A DNA stretch of 15,126 bases, taken from Collinsella sp. (lineage in GTDB: Bacteria; Actinomycetota; Coriobacteriia; Coriobacteriales; Coriobacteriaceae). Shown here piece by piece: positions 1 through 8,150 of this stretch. Positions within the stretch are counted from its first letter, which is position 1. Each line of letters opens with the position of its first letter. A program made the position numbers and the translations under genes. The stretch is taken from contig JAHAGQ010000031.1 of assembly GCA_018373675.1 (NCBI GenBank), forward strand, positions 1 to 15,126. Direction: 5' to 3'. The notes under the pieces were generated by a model that was given only the letters and a program-made list of their open reading frames with translations, had not been told where the DNA came from and ran no database searches.

Positions 1-1
1 T

Positions 2-169
2 TCGGCGTTCATGCTGCCCCCATCGCCGCGCGTCTACAAGGCTAACGATATGGCACCGTGGGGACACATGTATGTCAATCCTGGTCTAACAGAGCCTTTC
101 GTATTCCGACGACAGCAATTCCAGCATCTTACGGTCACGTTCCGCATCGAAACAATAATCGGTAATTGA
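2..169 (+). CDS. possible 3' end of a GC-rich host gene (partial)
   Basis: An open frame enters from the left edge on the plus strand and ends at a TGA at 167-169. Its first part is rich in G/C-ending codons and encodes a stretch containing ANDMAPWGHMYVNPGL. I do not recognise the protein. After about position 85 the frame runs antisense through the pyruvyl transferase gene, so any original C-terminus would have been replaced by island sequence. The support is composition and the lack of stop codons only, so this could be chance. Confidence 0.2.
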   Translation, partial: SAFMLPPSPRVYKANDMAPWGHMYVNPGLTEPFVFRRQQFQHLTVTFRIETIIGN

Positions 170-760
170 CGTAACAACGTTTTTAGAACGCTTAGAGGAT
201 ATCTCGAGTTGCCTAGATGGGGTTAACGACCACATGGTCGGACATGCGGTATTAAGAACATTCTCTATGCCAATAGAGTTAAGCCTCTTCTTAGTCATTT
301 CATCTCGAACACTATGAAGATATTCATCGGATAGCAAGGTTTTATAGAACTTCTTTGTATAGGCGTCGATAGCATCGTCCACCCCAATATCAGACATGCC
401 CACGCCGAACAAAACAACATTTCTATTATTGCCCAACCGCTTGGCAAGCGCCCATTGCTGCTGATCAGCCATATGCGTATACAGAATATTGGTGCCGCAC
501 AACAGCTTTACGTATTCAGGATACATTTCAAGCTCTTTGGAATAATAGTGCGTTGCCACATGGGGCAACGCACCGCCAAAGATTTGATCCGCGATACAGC
601 CACAGGCATCCATGATCACATGGTCACCAGAGTTCTCGCTTCCCATAGCCGTATCCAAAAGGAGATAGCGTTCTTGCTTAACACCATCGGATTTTTCATC
701 GTGCCTGCGCGATGTCGCAGAGGCTTTAAGTAGCTGAGTCCATTGGTTAAAGCGCGCCAT
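86..760 (-). CDS. polysaccharide pyruvyl transferase, C-terminally truncated
   Basis: The 224-residue product resembles the N-terminal half of the polysaccharide pyruvyl transferase family (CsaB/WcaK type), which transfers pyruvate from phosphoenolpyruvate to a glycan sugar as a ketal. Visible family features are the opening strand with LLLDTAMGSENSGDHVI (residues 33-49), a VLFGVGMSDIG segment (116-126), an SVRDEMTKKRL segment (150-160) and a TSITDYCFDAERDRKML segment (197-213). Full-length members are usually 300-400 residues and continue after this last segment with a glycine-rich substrate-binding half. Here a TAG stop follows ERLC, and no other frame restores the family sequence. The DNA turns GC-rich at the same place, so the gene was probably cut by recombination and is likely inactive. 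The ATG overlaps the upstream TAA by one base (TAATG) and has a GGAGAAAC Shine-Dalgarno. Confidence is good for the family and low for activity. Confidence 0.72.
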   Translation of the reverse strand: MARFNQWTQLLKASATSRRHDEKSDGVKQERYLLLDTAMGSENSGDHVIMDACGCIADQIFGGALPHVATHYYSKELEMYPEYVKLLCGTNILYTHMADQQQWALAKRLGNNRNVVLFGVGMSDIGVDDAIDAYTKKFYKTLLSDEYLHSVRDEMTKKRLNSIGIENVLNTACPTMWSLTPSRQLEISSKRSKNVVTSITDYCFDAERDRKMLELLSSEYERLC

Positions 761-2325
761 TAGTTTCTCCGAAATAAACGTTTGAGTAGAGCAACGTGAC
801 CGCCTTCGACGCCCGTCGAAGCAGAAGGCTGAAACGGCTCACAATAATCATCAGATAGGTTAAAAACGGCAGACACGCTGCATGCGCCACTTTCAACCGA
901 ACGAACAACAGGATGAGCGTTGCGAGAAGGCGAAAGACAGACTAGTTGGCTTAGCTCGGCGACACAAAGCGGATTCTTGCCGTCTTCCGCAAAAGAGTAT
1001 ATATGAATGCGAAGATAGGCCTCTTCATCATCATTTAAAAACAGCGGAACATGCCCCGCAAAAAGACCGTCCCTAGATTCAAGACTAATCCAGCGAATAT
1101 CAGACTGATCAAGGGCACACCAAACTGCCGCGCGAACATCCACAGGCATCAAAGACGACTCAAAACGCACAGTCAAATCAACAGAAGAAGCTTGAATGAG
1201 CGTTTGAGACATGGCAGACGATCGCAATCGAGCATCAGCGAGATGATCGCTGAGCAAGAAGACCTTACTTAGTTCTTCGGTTTTTAGCACATTCCCGAAG
1301 GCGGACTTCCCGCTAACCAAGGATGGCTCTTCATTCAGATAACGTGTAAAGGCCTCGAAGAACATTTCATTTTCACGCTCAATCGACGTGCAGCTAAATC
1401 GATTAGGCGAATCGCATTTTGAGCCTGAAAGAGCCTCAAGAATAGAAGAAGCAATGCCGCAAGCAGAGGGCTCAGCGAGGTGGATGGTGCCCTCCGGAAA
1501 GTCGAGTAGATTATTCTCACGGTTTATTTCAATTACCGAAAGCTTCGATGCAAGCATTTCGAAAGGCAGGCGAGAGGGATTAGTCACGCTCAACGATACG
1601 CCGGCAACACACTTGGCATAAAGCGAGGCACATTCATCAGCGGTCAAGATGCCGAGGCTGCGTACACGTGGATCACGAATGGGAGGCATTGCGTCTTCGC
1701 CGTATAAATATACGACAACTGCATCGTCGAGCTTGAGAAGCAATTTAATTGCATCAAGCAACATGCCAGACAAACGCCGATCCTTATTGGATTGATAAAT
1801 AGCACAGACGGCATACTCTCTGCTTAGATTTTGTTCCTGCGCAGTATATATATCGCTAACGCCAAAATCACAATATGGGACTTCATGCGAATAATAGGGT
1901 TCAACTTTTTTAGAAAGCCATCTGCCTATTGTTATGGGGTTTAGTTCATAACGATAACTTGCTTCGGCATTTAGATACATCTCCCCCATCGGATAGAACC
2001 AAGGTTCAAAATCCTGAATGAAGTAGAACTTATGGGCGCACTTCTGCATAGATGCAAAGTGCGCCGTATTCCAAGCGGTGGCGATTACTGCAAAAAAATC
2101 CTCGGACACACTCGGAGCCACACGAACTTCTTTAGGCGAATAACCAAACCAATCCTTTATTTCGGTCTGAACTCTATGAGCACTTTTGTATGCTTCACAG
2201 CCCGGCATAATGTAAAAGTAGTTCTCATATCCGCGAGAATCTAGAAAGGAAGCCTTGCTGCAGATGGTTCGAAAGCCGCCAGAACCCTTTGCCGGCGGAG
2301 ATATTATCCAGGCAATTTGTTTCAT
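760..2325 (-). CDS. WsaF-like glycosyltransferase with C-terminal accessory domain
   Basis: This 521-residue cytoplasmic glycosyltransferase has a GT-B fold by family. It resembles WsaF-type rhamnosyltransferases, which extend rhamnose-containing surface glycans. The sequence shows a glycine-rich N-terminal loop GSGGFRT (residues 14-20), the characteristic YFIQDFEPWFYPMG segment (101-114) that marks this group, and a C-terminal nucleotide-sugar region with NPSRLPFEMLASK (249-261). Residues from about 375 to 521 look like an added beta-rich domain that I cannot assign; it has several alternating hydrophobic strands and no known catalytic motif. The gene starts 9 bp after the tandem GT2 stop and overlaps the pyruvyl transferase ATG, so it lies in the middle of one operon. 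The acceptor and sugar cannot be read from sequence; rhamnose is inferred from family members only. Confidence 0.82.
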   Translation of the reverse strand: MKQIAWIISPPAKGSGGFRTICSKASFLDSRGYENYFYIMPGCEAYKSAHRVQTEIKDWFGYSPKEVRVAPSVSEDFFAVIATAWNTAHFASMQKCAHKFYFIQDFEPWFYPMGEMYLNAEASYRYELNPITIGRWLSKKVEPYYSHEVPYCDFGVSDIYTAQEQNLSREYAVCAIYQSNKDRRLSGMLLDAIKLLLKLDDAVVVYLYGEDAMPPIRDPRVRSLGILTADECASLYAKCVAGVSLSVTNPSRLPFEMLASKLSVIEINRENNLLDFPEGTIHLAEPSACGIASSILEALSGSKCDSPNRFSCTSIERENEMFFEAFTRYLNEEPSLVSGKSAFGNVLKTEELSKVFLLSDHLADARLRSSAMSQTLIQASSVDLTVRFESSLMPVDVRAAVWCALDQSDIRWISLESRDGLFAGHVPLFLNDDEEAYLRIHIYSFAEDGKNPLCVAELSQLVCLSPSRNAHPVVRSVESGACSVSAVFNLSDDYCEPFQPSASTGVEGGHVALLKRLFRRN

Positions 2326-2334
2326 TTAAAGCAC

Positions 2335-4716
2335 TCAAATCGCTTCGTAGTCAAAAGGATCGAACTTATATAACGCTGCGCGCTTGGGATCTCGAGAAAA
2401 GTTAACGGAGAACCATGGATCTCCCTCAGAGAAACGCTCGGACCAGTTATGCAACAATCGTGCCTTATCCTCAAAATGCTTATGAGAGCGAGATTTACTA
2501 TCAAGGGATTTGTCAACACATGCCATATGGTAGAGACATGCCTCTGGTGTATAGATCACTTTTAACCCAGCTTGAGAAGACTTGAAGCAAATATCAACAT
2601 CCGAATAGTCAAGAAGATACGACTCATCAAAACCACCCAGACGATTAAAATGTTCGCGTGAAATAGCTAAACAGACACCACTCACCGCCGATACATCCCT
2701 TACGGTCAATGGCATATAGATATAGCCAGGAGAAGAGCGATGAATGCCTTGCGACAGGTTGACGATTGATTCTCCAACATAAGACAGGCCTGCCTGCTGC
2801 ACAATGCCGTCAAGATCGCACGTCATTGTTCCAACGACGCCAACATCCTCTCGTTGAGAAAAACCGACGAGAGTCTTTAGCCACGAGGAGTCTAGTGCCT
2901 GAATATCGTCATGAATAAAGACGAGTTGCTCGCCACGCGCGGCGAGAGCACCGGCATTTCTCCACACAGATATATTAAAGGGGTCATCAAGCGCGTGAAC
3001 GATATAGCGGCAACGAAGTCCAGAGCTCGATTGCTTAACAGCAGCTTCCGCTTCCTGCGAGCACACGAAAACGACTTCAAGATCATCAAAATCGGTGTCA
3101 TTGATTGAAGATACAAGAGTCGAAAGAACCGAAGAATTGCCGCGGGTGGTAACGATTAATGAACAGGACTCAGATGAAGGAACATCATAAATGGGGCTAT
3201 AACGAAAAGCACGATTATGAGAATTGACCACAGTCGCCTTGATACCGCATCTATCAAGGTGCTCCTGAACAGCTTTTATTCCAGCGAGGGTTGCATAGGG
3301 TTTACTATCGGAATTACCCGCAGTCGAATTCTCGCTTATTCTCCAGTGATACAAGATTTTAGGAACGTGATGGATCGTCCCACCAAGTTCGGCAATCTTC
3401 AGCACCATGGCATGGTCCTGGGCGCCATCCAACTCGCTGTTAGAAAGGTCAATTCTGTCTAAACATGCCCTCTTAATAGTAAGAAGGTGGCAAATATAAT
3501 TATTGTCTCGAGCCATATCAAGACTAAAATCCGGCTTAAAAGTAGGATGAGCCAAGGACCCATCAGGCAATAGCTTATCTTCATCACAGTAGAGAAGATT
3601 AATATCCGAATTTTGATTTAGAGCGTGTGCATACTCAAACAAGATATTCGGTTCGAGAACATCATCATGATCGAAAAAGCAAAGGTAGTCTCCCTTGGCC
3701 ATCTTGATTCCGACATTGGTGTTCTCAGTGATACCTAGATTGCCCTCAAGATCAGTCACTTTAATTCTAGAGTCTGCAGTCACGTACTCGGAAACCAAGT
3801 CGCTAAGTCCATCGTAATCTGGCGTAGAGTTAACCAGGATGAGTTCCCAATTCGAATACGTCTGAGCAATCACAGAATCAGCCATATCCCTGAAGAAATT
3901 CAAGGGAGTCTTATATAGAGGAACGATGATTGAAAACAAGGGCTGGTATGCAAGTCTTATTTGTGCTTGTGCCCGCGAATCGGATCCAGTCAATCTGCGC
4001 CCAGAAAACCAGGACAAATAACGGGGTTGATCGAATGCACACGCATGATTCCGATCAGCCTCATCCAAAAGCTCTTTAAGCATATCTTTCTTTAGATTGA
4101 TAAACGTATCTAGATGACCAGAAGCCCTGTGTATGCAAATGCACAGGCTATCCCCGACCTCAGGAATATGAAGAGAGAAATTTATTAGACCAGGATTCGC
4201 ATCGGCTATTAAGTTATTAAATAACAAAGATTCCCCAACAGCGCAGGCTTCTTCATTAAAAGCGACAATACGATCACCCTCAAGGTAATCAGTACCCGAA
4301 AGAACACCTCTAACGATTACGCCATCAACGCAGGGAATAAAGCTCTCAATTTGGATAGAAGCGAGCGCATGCACGCCAGAACGGTCAATATTGCGAAATT
4401 GTCCACAATGCTCCGCGCGCAGCAAGCCGTTAACTTTCGACTCAATCGAAAACTTGCCAGGATTGATGCGGCGCTGGTAAATTACATTATCTCCGCTAAA
4501 GAAAGACAGCGATTGGTCGACACCAAAATCGGCAAGAACAACAACAAATTCAGTCTCTGAAAAAGGAATGATTCTTGCGGGCAGAATTTGCCCATTGGGT
4601 GATTGCGACTCAACAGCATCAGGAAAAACGGATGCGGCTTCATACAGTAGATATAGCTTGCCGTCGCCACGGCAATTTAGTTTATTGTAAAATTCGGTAT
4701 TAAAAACTATGCCCAT
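2335..4716 (-). CDS. bifunctional tandem GT2 glycosyltransferase
   Basis: This 793-residue protein carries two GT-A family-2 domains. Residues 1 to about 225 form a non-catalytic beta-rich N-terminal region that I cannot assign. The first GT2 domain begins near residue 260 with FSIIVPLYKTP, has the metal-binding DHDD at 349-352 and a CDED at 377-380, and ends with a HWR segment near 457. The second domain runs from about 518 to 730, with an IHDDIQ motif around 601-606 and a GGFDESYLLDYSDVDICFK acceptor-side segment. The layout is typical of enzymes such as WsaE or other multidomain rhamnan and O-antigen GTs, which add two linkages in one polypeptide. I chose the ATG at 4716, one base after the DUF2142 TGA (TGATATG), with GGAAAG 10 bases upstream, over an in-frame TTG at 4737. 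The product is cytoplasmic; its sugars are unknown. Confidence 0.86.
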   Translation of the reverse strand: MGIVFNTEFYNKLNCRGDGKLYLLYEAASVFPDAVESQSPNGQILPARIIPFSETEFVVVLADFGVDQSLSFFSGDNVIYQRRINPGKFSIESKVNGLLRAEHCGQFRNIDRSGVHALASIQIESFIPCVDGVIVRGVLSGTDYLEGDRIVAFNEEACAVGESLLFNNLIADANPGLINFSLHIPEVGDSLCICIHRASGHLDTFINLKKDMLKELLDEADRNHACAFDQPRYLSWFSGRRLTGSDSRAQAQIRLAYQPLFSIIVPLYKTPLNFFRDMADSVIAQTYSNWELILVNSTPDYDGLSDLVSEYVTADSRIKVTDLEGNLGITENTNVGIKMAKGDYLCFFDHDDVLEPNILFEYAHALNQNSDINLLYCDEDKLLPDGSLAHPTFKPDFSLDMARDNNYICHLLTIKRACLDRIDLSNSELDGAQDHAMVLKIAELGGTIHHVPKILYHWRISENSTAGNSDSKPYATLAGIKAVQEHLDRCGIKATVVNSHNRAFRYSPIYDVPSSESCSLIVTTRGNSSVLSTLVSSINDTDFDDLEVVFVCSQEAEAAVKQSSSGLRCRYIVHALDDPFNISVWRNAGALAARGEQLVFIHDDIQALDSSWLKTLVGFSQREDVGVVGTMTCDLDGIVQQAGLSYVGESIVNLSQGIHRSSPGYIYMPLTVRDVSAVSGVCLAISREHFNRLGGFDESYLLDYSDVDICFKSSQAGLKVIYTPEACLYHMACVDKSLDSKSRSHKHFEDKARLLHNWSERFSEGDPWFSVNFSRDPKRAALYKFDPFDYEAI

Positions 4717-4717
4717 A

Positions 4718-6751
4718 TCAGCAACACTTTCCAACAACTAAAACAAACTCGCAAATCGTAGCCAAAGTAAACGGGAATACGAGGCATATCAATATGAATC
4801 GTTTGCTGTCCCCAAAGACCAAACGACTTTGGTTAAGGATAAACGATAGGCACGGAACCAGAAGTGGCAAAAGGTAACGACTCTGGCAACCATTAACTGT
4901 CCCCAATCCAACGGGAGTAAAAGACACATAAAGTGCAGTTGCCACCAAAATCACCGTAAACAAAAACACAAATGAGGCCCAAAGAAATTGTCCGAGACCA
5001 ATATGATTAACGCTAATCGAATCGGCCGAAAAAAGCCCAAACAACAATAGGCAAACAGCTGGAAGCACCTGAACCAACCCACGGATTGCATTTACAGAAA
5101 TCTGAGCAGCAAGCGATCCAAGGTATGCAAAGTTCAATGCATATCCAGAAGAGGTTATCGGATTTAAATAATAAGTTGAAAAATAATTGGCGAGTATTTC
5201 CGCGTAGCGCAATGGATCGGCGAGAATGAAAGCGATTTGCTGACCAGAGTTAACATCGGAGCCGCCTCGCATATCGCCAACGTTAGATCCGCTGGCCGTT
5301 GAAAACAAGAACGGAAGCGCAAATGAGGCAAAAGCAATCAAGCCCAAAACAAACACGGCGGCATAGTAATGAACTCGTTGCTTCGAGCCCGCAAAACGAT
5401 TACGCGGAACCATAAAGAAAAGACCGATTATCGGAAAATACACAGCTTTGACTGCGAGTCCTAAAAAGGTAAATAAAAATGCGAGTGCTATATTGCGAAC
5501 TGTAAATTCATTTAAATCACCCCATGCATAGCTCAAAAAATAAGCAAAACCGAGAATGATAAACGAAATGAGCCATGCATCATATGAGAAACATGACGCA
5601 AGAAAGATCGAAGTTGGCAGCATTCCCACAAAAGCAAATAGTCCCTTTTTTGAGGGCGTAACCTTGATTGCAATGGCAATTGCAAGACAGTAACTAAATA
5701 AATTGCAAATCCGAGCGAATTGAATCATAGAAGAAAAATCGAAATGCAGAAGGCGAGCGAGCCAAAGGCCAATTGCCGATGGAATATACCCAATGCTGCT
5801 AAGCGTATAAACGAATTCTTCATGCTTGTTAACTTGCACATGACCAGAAGCGATATCAGATCTATAGGAGCCATTCAACTGCCTAGCATGCTCAAGAATT
5901 TCCGCTCGATCAAAATGGGAAAGAGAGGGCTCTTCATAGCCCTGTGCACGACGGACCGCTTCGTCAGTAAATTTAATATCCGTATCAGTTTTTTGAGTTT
6001 CAAATAAATAAGATGTCGAAAGGGCATTGGAATAGTGAATTTGATCATCCCATGAAATACCCGTCGTTATCGGAGTGCTCACCACAAGGAAAACACCAAT
6101 TGAGAATGCAGCGATAAAGAAAGCAACAGGAAGGGCAGAGTTTCTCTTTCGAATGCCCGAGCAAGCCGTGAAAACCGAAGCTATGATTACCAGCAGGAAA
6201 TAAACAACAGCATTAATAAACCCATTCACGAATGCAATCGTAGAGCAGCCAAAAACAATAAAGAATGCGATAATCAGCAGGGAAACGTAGTCGGTAGCCT
6301 TGACCCTCGCCGAAACAGAATGGAACAACGCTTTCAGAGAAAAGCCGCTTTGGAATAAACAGAGTATTGCGCAATAGGAAATCAGAAAAAAGAATATGAG
6401 CCGCTTTTTATTCCAGTCAGCAATATTCGAGAAATGAGAAGCCGGCGAGCCAAGAACGGTACAGCCCTCCCAGATGACCGCCACAGCAAATGCCGCAAGC
6501 AACAGGATTAATAATTGAGCGCAGCGACCAGAACAGTTGCCACGCTTTTTTTCATTATCTGAGGAAAGGAAGACACAATATGATTGCCAAATGGCAACAT
6601 CTACAACGACGCAATAGAGCGCTAAAACAAACAGCTGTGAGACAGAGTGGTTCACATAAAAGTGCTTCATGCACAGAAGCTCGACAATAAAGAGAAGAGC
6701 AACGAAGACGGCTTTCATTATTTGCTTTTGGTTTACGCATCGAGACAACAC
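4718..6751 (-). CDS. DUF2142 polytopic membrane protein, putative GT-C glycosyltransferase
   Basis: A 677-residue membrane protein with roughly a dozen or more hydrophobic helices. It fits the DUF2142 family, which is related to GT-C enzymes that use polyprenyl-phosphate sugars on the outer face of the membrane. Family-like features are an acidic SWDDQIHY just after a membrane segment (residues 233-240), where GT-C enzymes keep catalytic acidic residues, a large soluble loop rich in charged residues (about 245-320), and the C-terminal NGCQSRYLLPLL signature (620-631) near the last helices. The GTG start at 6751 has an AAGGTGA Shine-Dalgarno nine bases upstream; the ATG at 6718 has none. It follows DUF2304 after a 169-bp gap and abuts the tandem GT2. 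Pairing with a GtrB-like GT and DUF2304 suggests it transfers the lipid-linked sugar made by them. The exact reaction is unproven. Confidence 0.82.
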   Translation of the reverse strand: MLSRCVNQKQIMKAVFVALLFIVELLCMKHFYVNHSVSQLFVLALYCVVVDVAIWQSYCVFLSSDNEKKRGNCSGRCAQLLILLLAAFAVAVIWEGCTVLGSPASHFSNIADWNKKRLIFFFLISYCAILCLFQSGFSLKALFHSVSARVKATDYVSLLIIAFFIVFGCSTIAFVNGFINAVVYFLLVIIASVFTACSGIRKRNSALPVAFFIAAFSIGVFLVVSTPITTGISWDDQIHYSNALSTSYLFETQKTDTDIKFTDEAVRRAQGYEEPSLSHFDRAEILEHARQLNGSYRSDIASGHVQVNKHEEFVYTLSSIGYIPSAIGLWLARLLHFDFSSMIQFARICNLFSYCLAIAIAIKVTPSKKGLFAFVGMLPTSIFLASCFSYDAWLISFIILGFAYFLSYAWGDLNEFTVRNIALAFLFTFLGLAVKAVYFPIIGLFFMVPRNRFAGSKQRVHYYAAVFVLGLIAFASFALPFLFSTASGSNVGDMRGGSDVNSGQQIAFILADPLRYAEILANYFSTYYLNPITSSGYALNFAYLGSLAAQISVNAIRGLVQVLPAVCLLLFGLFSADSISVNHIGLGQFLWASFVFLFTVILVATALYVSFTPVGLGTVNGCQSRYLLPLLVPCLSFILNQSRLVFGDSKRFILICLVFPFTLATICEFVLVVGKCC

Positions 6752-6920
6752 GGAGCTAATTCACCTTTATCCAAATCAAGCTGCAAGGGCCCTAGAAGAA
6801 TCGTTCCCAGTCGTCTGGATTACAAGTATGGGCGCCAAGCACTGTTCACAACTGTTGAAAGTAATATAAGTAGGGACATTCACATCGAGATGATTTATAC
6901 GCTAAAGCGAAACGCATAGC
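6752..6920. other. 169-bp gap inside the minus-strand operon
   Basis: This is the only sizeable gap in the 86-7954 run. I see no gene, no strong terminator with a T tract and no convincing minus 35/minus 10 pair; a TATATT on the minus strand lacks a good partner. It contains the AAGGTGA ribosome binding site for the downstream GTG start. It may be an untranslated spacer or a decayed remnant of a lost small gene. Confidence 0.4.
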
Positions 6921-7265
6921 CTACTTTTCCTTCTCCCTACTTAACGCAACAGCCTGAACAAGCGAGTTTAAACGCTCTTCCTGTCGAGAGAGGCGAAGAG
7001 AATTGCAGAAATCACGGACCACAAGAACGGCAATAACGTAAAGGAACACGAAGTTAGAAGCCGACATGAAACCAAATAGACTTGAAAGCCACATTGCAAC
7101 TTGTGGAAAAACGCCCAAAATTACAAAACTGACGCTGAATAGCAGCCAAAACAGAGAATCCAAAACTTGCATTTGGGATTTTTTTAATTTGCGCAATACG
7201 AACACGAATACCAAAACAGCGCAAACAAGAAGCAAAATACGAAGAGAAACCGGCAAATGGATCAC
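6921..7265 (-). CDS. DUF2304 small membrane protein
   Basis: This 114-residue protein has three hydrophobic segments (about residues 7-24, 36-57 and 70-84) followed by a charged, probably helical or coiled-coil tail (88-114). Length and layout fit the DUF2304 family, usually 110-120 residues and usually encoded next to a DPM1-like GT2. The GTG start overlaps the upstream TGA in a 4-base GTGA junction, so translation is probably coupled. DUF2304 has no proven enzyme activity. By analogy with GtrA-like partners of GtrB it may help move or hold the polyprenyl-phosphate sugar made by the neighbouring enzyme, which is inference. The extensive downstream overlap in other frames shows nothing coding. 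Confidence 0.8.
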   Translation of the reverse strand: MIHLPVSLRILLLVCAVLVFVFVLRKLKKSQMQVLDSLFWLLFSVSFVILGVFPQVAMWLSSLFGFMSASNFVFLYVIAVLVVRDFCNSLRLSRQEERLNSLVQAVALSREKEK

Positions 7266-7954
7266 CTAAACCACTGAACGACAAGGAGCGTAACGAAAAC
7301 ACGAACCATATACTGCATAGACCTAACAGGGTTAAGATAGCTCTCGCCACCTTGACGCTCGCGCATCTTAACCTGTACCTCTGAAATGGAATACCCTTGC
7401 TTCAAAAAGAGAGCGAGAGATTCTGGTTCCGGATTTAAGGTATTGTCGTAATAGTATTTCTTAAGAATATCCCGCCCAAATAGCCTAAATCCAGACGTTG
7501 GGTCACTGATCCTCTTGCCTGTCAGAATCTTTATTAGCACCGTAATCATACGCGAGCCGATCATGCGAAGCGTCTTGTCTTTGCGTACGCTTACAAACCT
7601 AGAGCCAATGACAATATCTGATCCATCAGATTGAGCCCTATCAACAAGGACCTTTATATATTCCGGACAATGCTGGCCGTCAGCATCAAACTGAACCATA
7701 TAGTCATATCCATGATCAACCGCATAACGCGCAGCCGTCTGAAACCCAACGGTCAAACCACAGTTAATGGGCATATCAATGATGTCACAACCAAGATCTT
7801 TGCAGATAGCCAGCGTTCGATCTCGAGACCCATCATTGATAACAACAAAATCAAACTCAGGTGCAATTTGTCTGAGCTCGCATATCGTCTTTTCTATGCA
7901 TTCCTCCTCATTATAAGCAGGAATAGCGATAAGAGTTTTGGGTGTCATATACAC
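7262..7954 (-). CDS. GtrB/DPM1-like polyprenyl-phosphate glycosyltransferase (GT2)
   Basis: A 230-residue GT-A enzyme of the dolichyl/polyprenyl-phosphate mannose or glucose synthase group. It makes a polyprenyl-phosphate-linked sugar at the inner face of the membrane. Visible motifs are the nucleotide-binding IPAYNEEE (residues 11-18), NDGSRD (40-45), the metal-binding D90-A-D92 in QFDADGQH, and SDPTSGFRLF (150-159), which is typical of this subgroup. It has only one weak C-terminal hydrophobic stretch (212-229), so the membrane partner is probably the DUF2304 protein encoded in the 4-base overlap that follows. The GTG at 7954 and the ATG at 7948 are both possible starts; neither has a strong Shine-Dalgarno. 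It is the first gene of the leftward operon and has a good promoter directly upstream. Whether it carries glucose, mannose or another sugar cannot be told. Confidence 0.88.
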   Translation of the reverse strand: MYMTPKTLIAIPAYNEEECIEKTICELRQIAPEFDFVVINDGSRDRTLAICKDLGCDIIDMPINCGLTVGFQTAARYAVDHGYDYMVQFDADGQHCPEYIKVLVDRAQSDGSDIVIGSRFVSVRKDKTLRMIGSRMITVLIKILTGKRISDPTSGFRLFGRDILKKYYYDNTLNPEPESLALFLKQGYSISEVQVKMRERQGGESYLNPVRSMQYMVRVFVTLLVVQWFR

Positions 7955-7981
7955 ATAAACCGATCTCTAGTTTTTCTCATT

Positions 7982-8010
7982 ATTATAGCGAGAGATATAC
8001 AAATGGTTAA
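7982..8010 (-). promoter_or_regulatory. sigma70-type promoter of the leftward glycosylation operon
   Basis: Reading the minus strand, TTAACC (8005-8010) is followed after exactly 17 bases by a perfect TATAAT (7982-7987). Transcription would begin near 7975, giving a leader of about 20 bases before the GTG start of the GtrB-like gene. The minus 35 box lies only ten bases from the left edge of the mobile-element relic, so the insertion could have changed upstream control of this operon. Confidence 0.7.
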
Positions 8011-8059
8011 ATAGACACAACGAATGGTGCACCCTTGATTATCAACTTAATCCGAACAC

Positions 8060-8099
8060 TTCCCACATTCATCCGTACATGTACGGATGAATGTGGGAA
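8060..8099. repeat. perfect 40-bp inverted repeat, probably abutted IS ends
   Basis: Positions 8060-8079 are the exact reverse complement of 8080-8099, with no spacer; the left arm begins ttcccacattcatcc. It is not followed by a T tract on either strand, so it is not a normal rho-independent terminator. Its place 52 bases before a transposase start fits a left terminal repeat of an insertion sequence joined to the right terminal repeat of another copy, as in IS dimers or circle junctions. Confidence 0.7.
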
Positions 8100-8150
8100 C
8101 CCGTTACCCTAAGAGCCGAACCGGTTGGCCCCGGGAACTCGAAGGACGGC

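Noticed and set aside
4717..4737. TTG at 4737 as start of the tandem GT2
   Set aside because: The ATG at 4716 has a spaced GGAAAG and sits one base after the DUF2142 stop, a usual coupled layout.
7631..8014. Plus-strand 127-residue frame opposite the GtrB-like gene
   Set aside because: It is antisense to a confidently identified GT2 and shows no motif or ribosome binding site.
8060..8099. Reading the palindrome as a rho-independent terminator
   Set aside because: No T tract follows on either strand and no gene ends close enough to use it.
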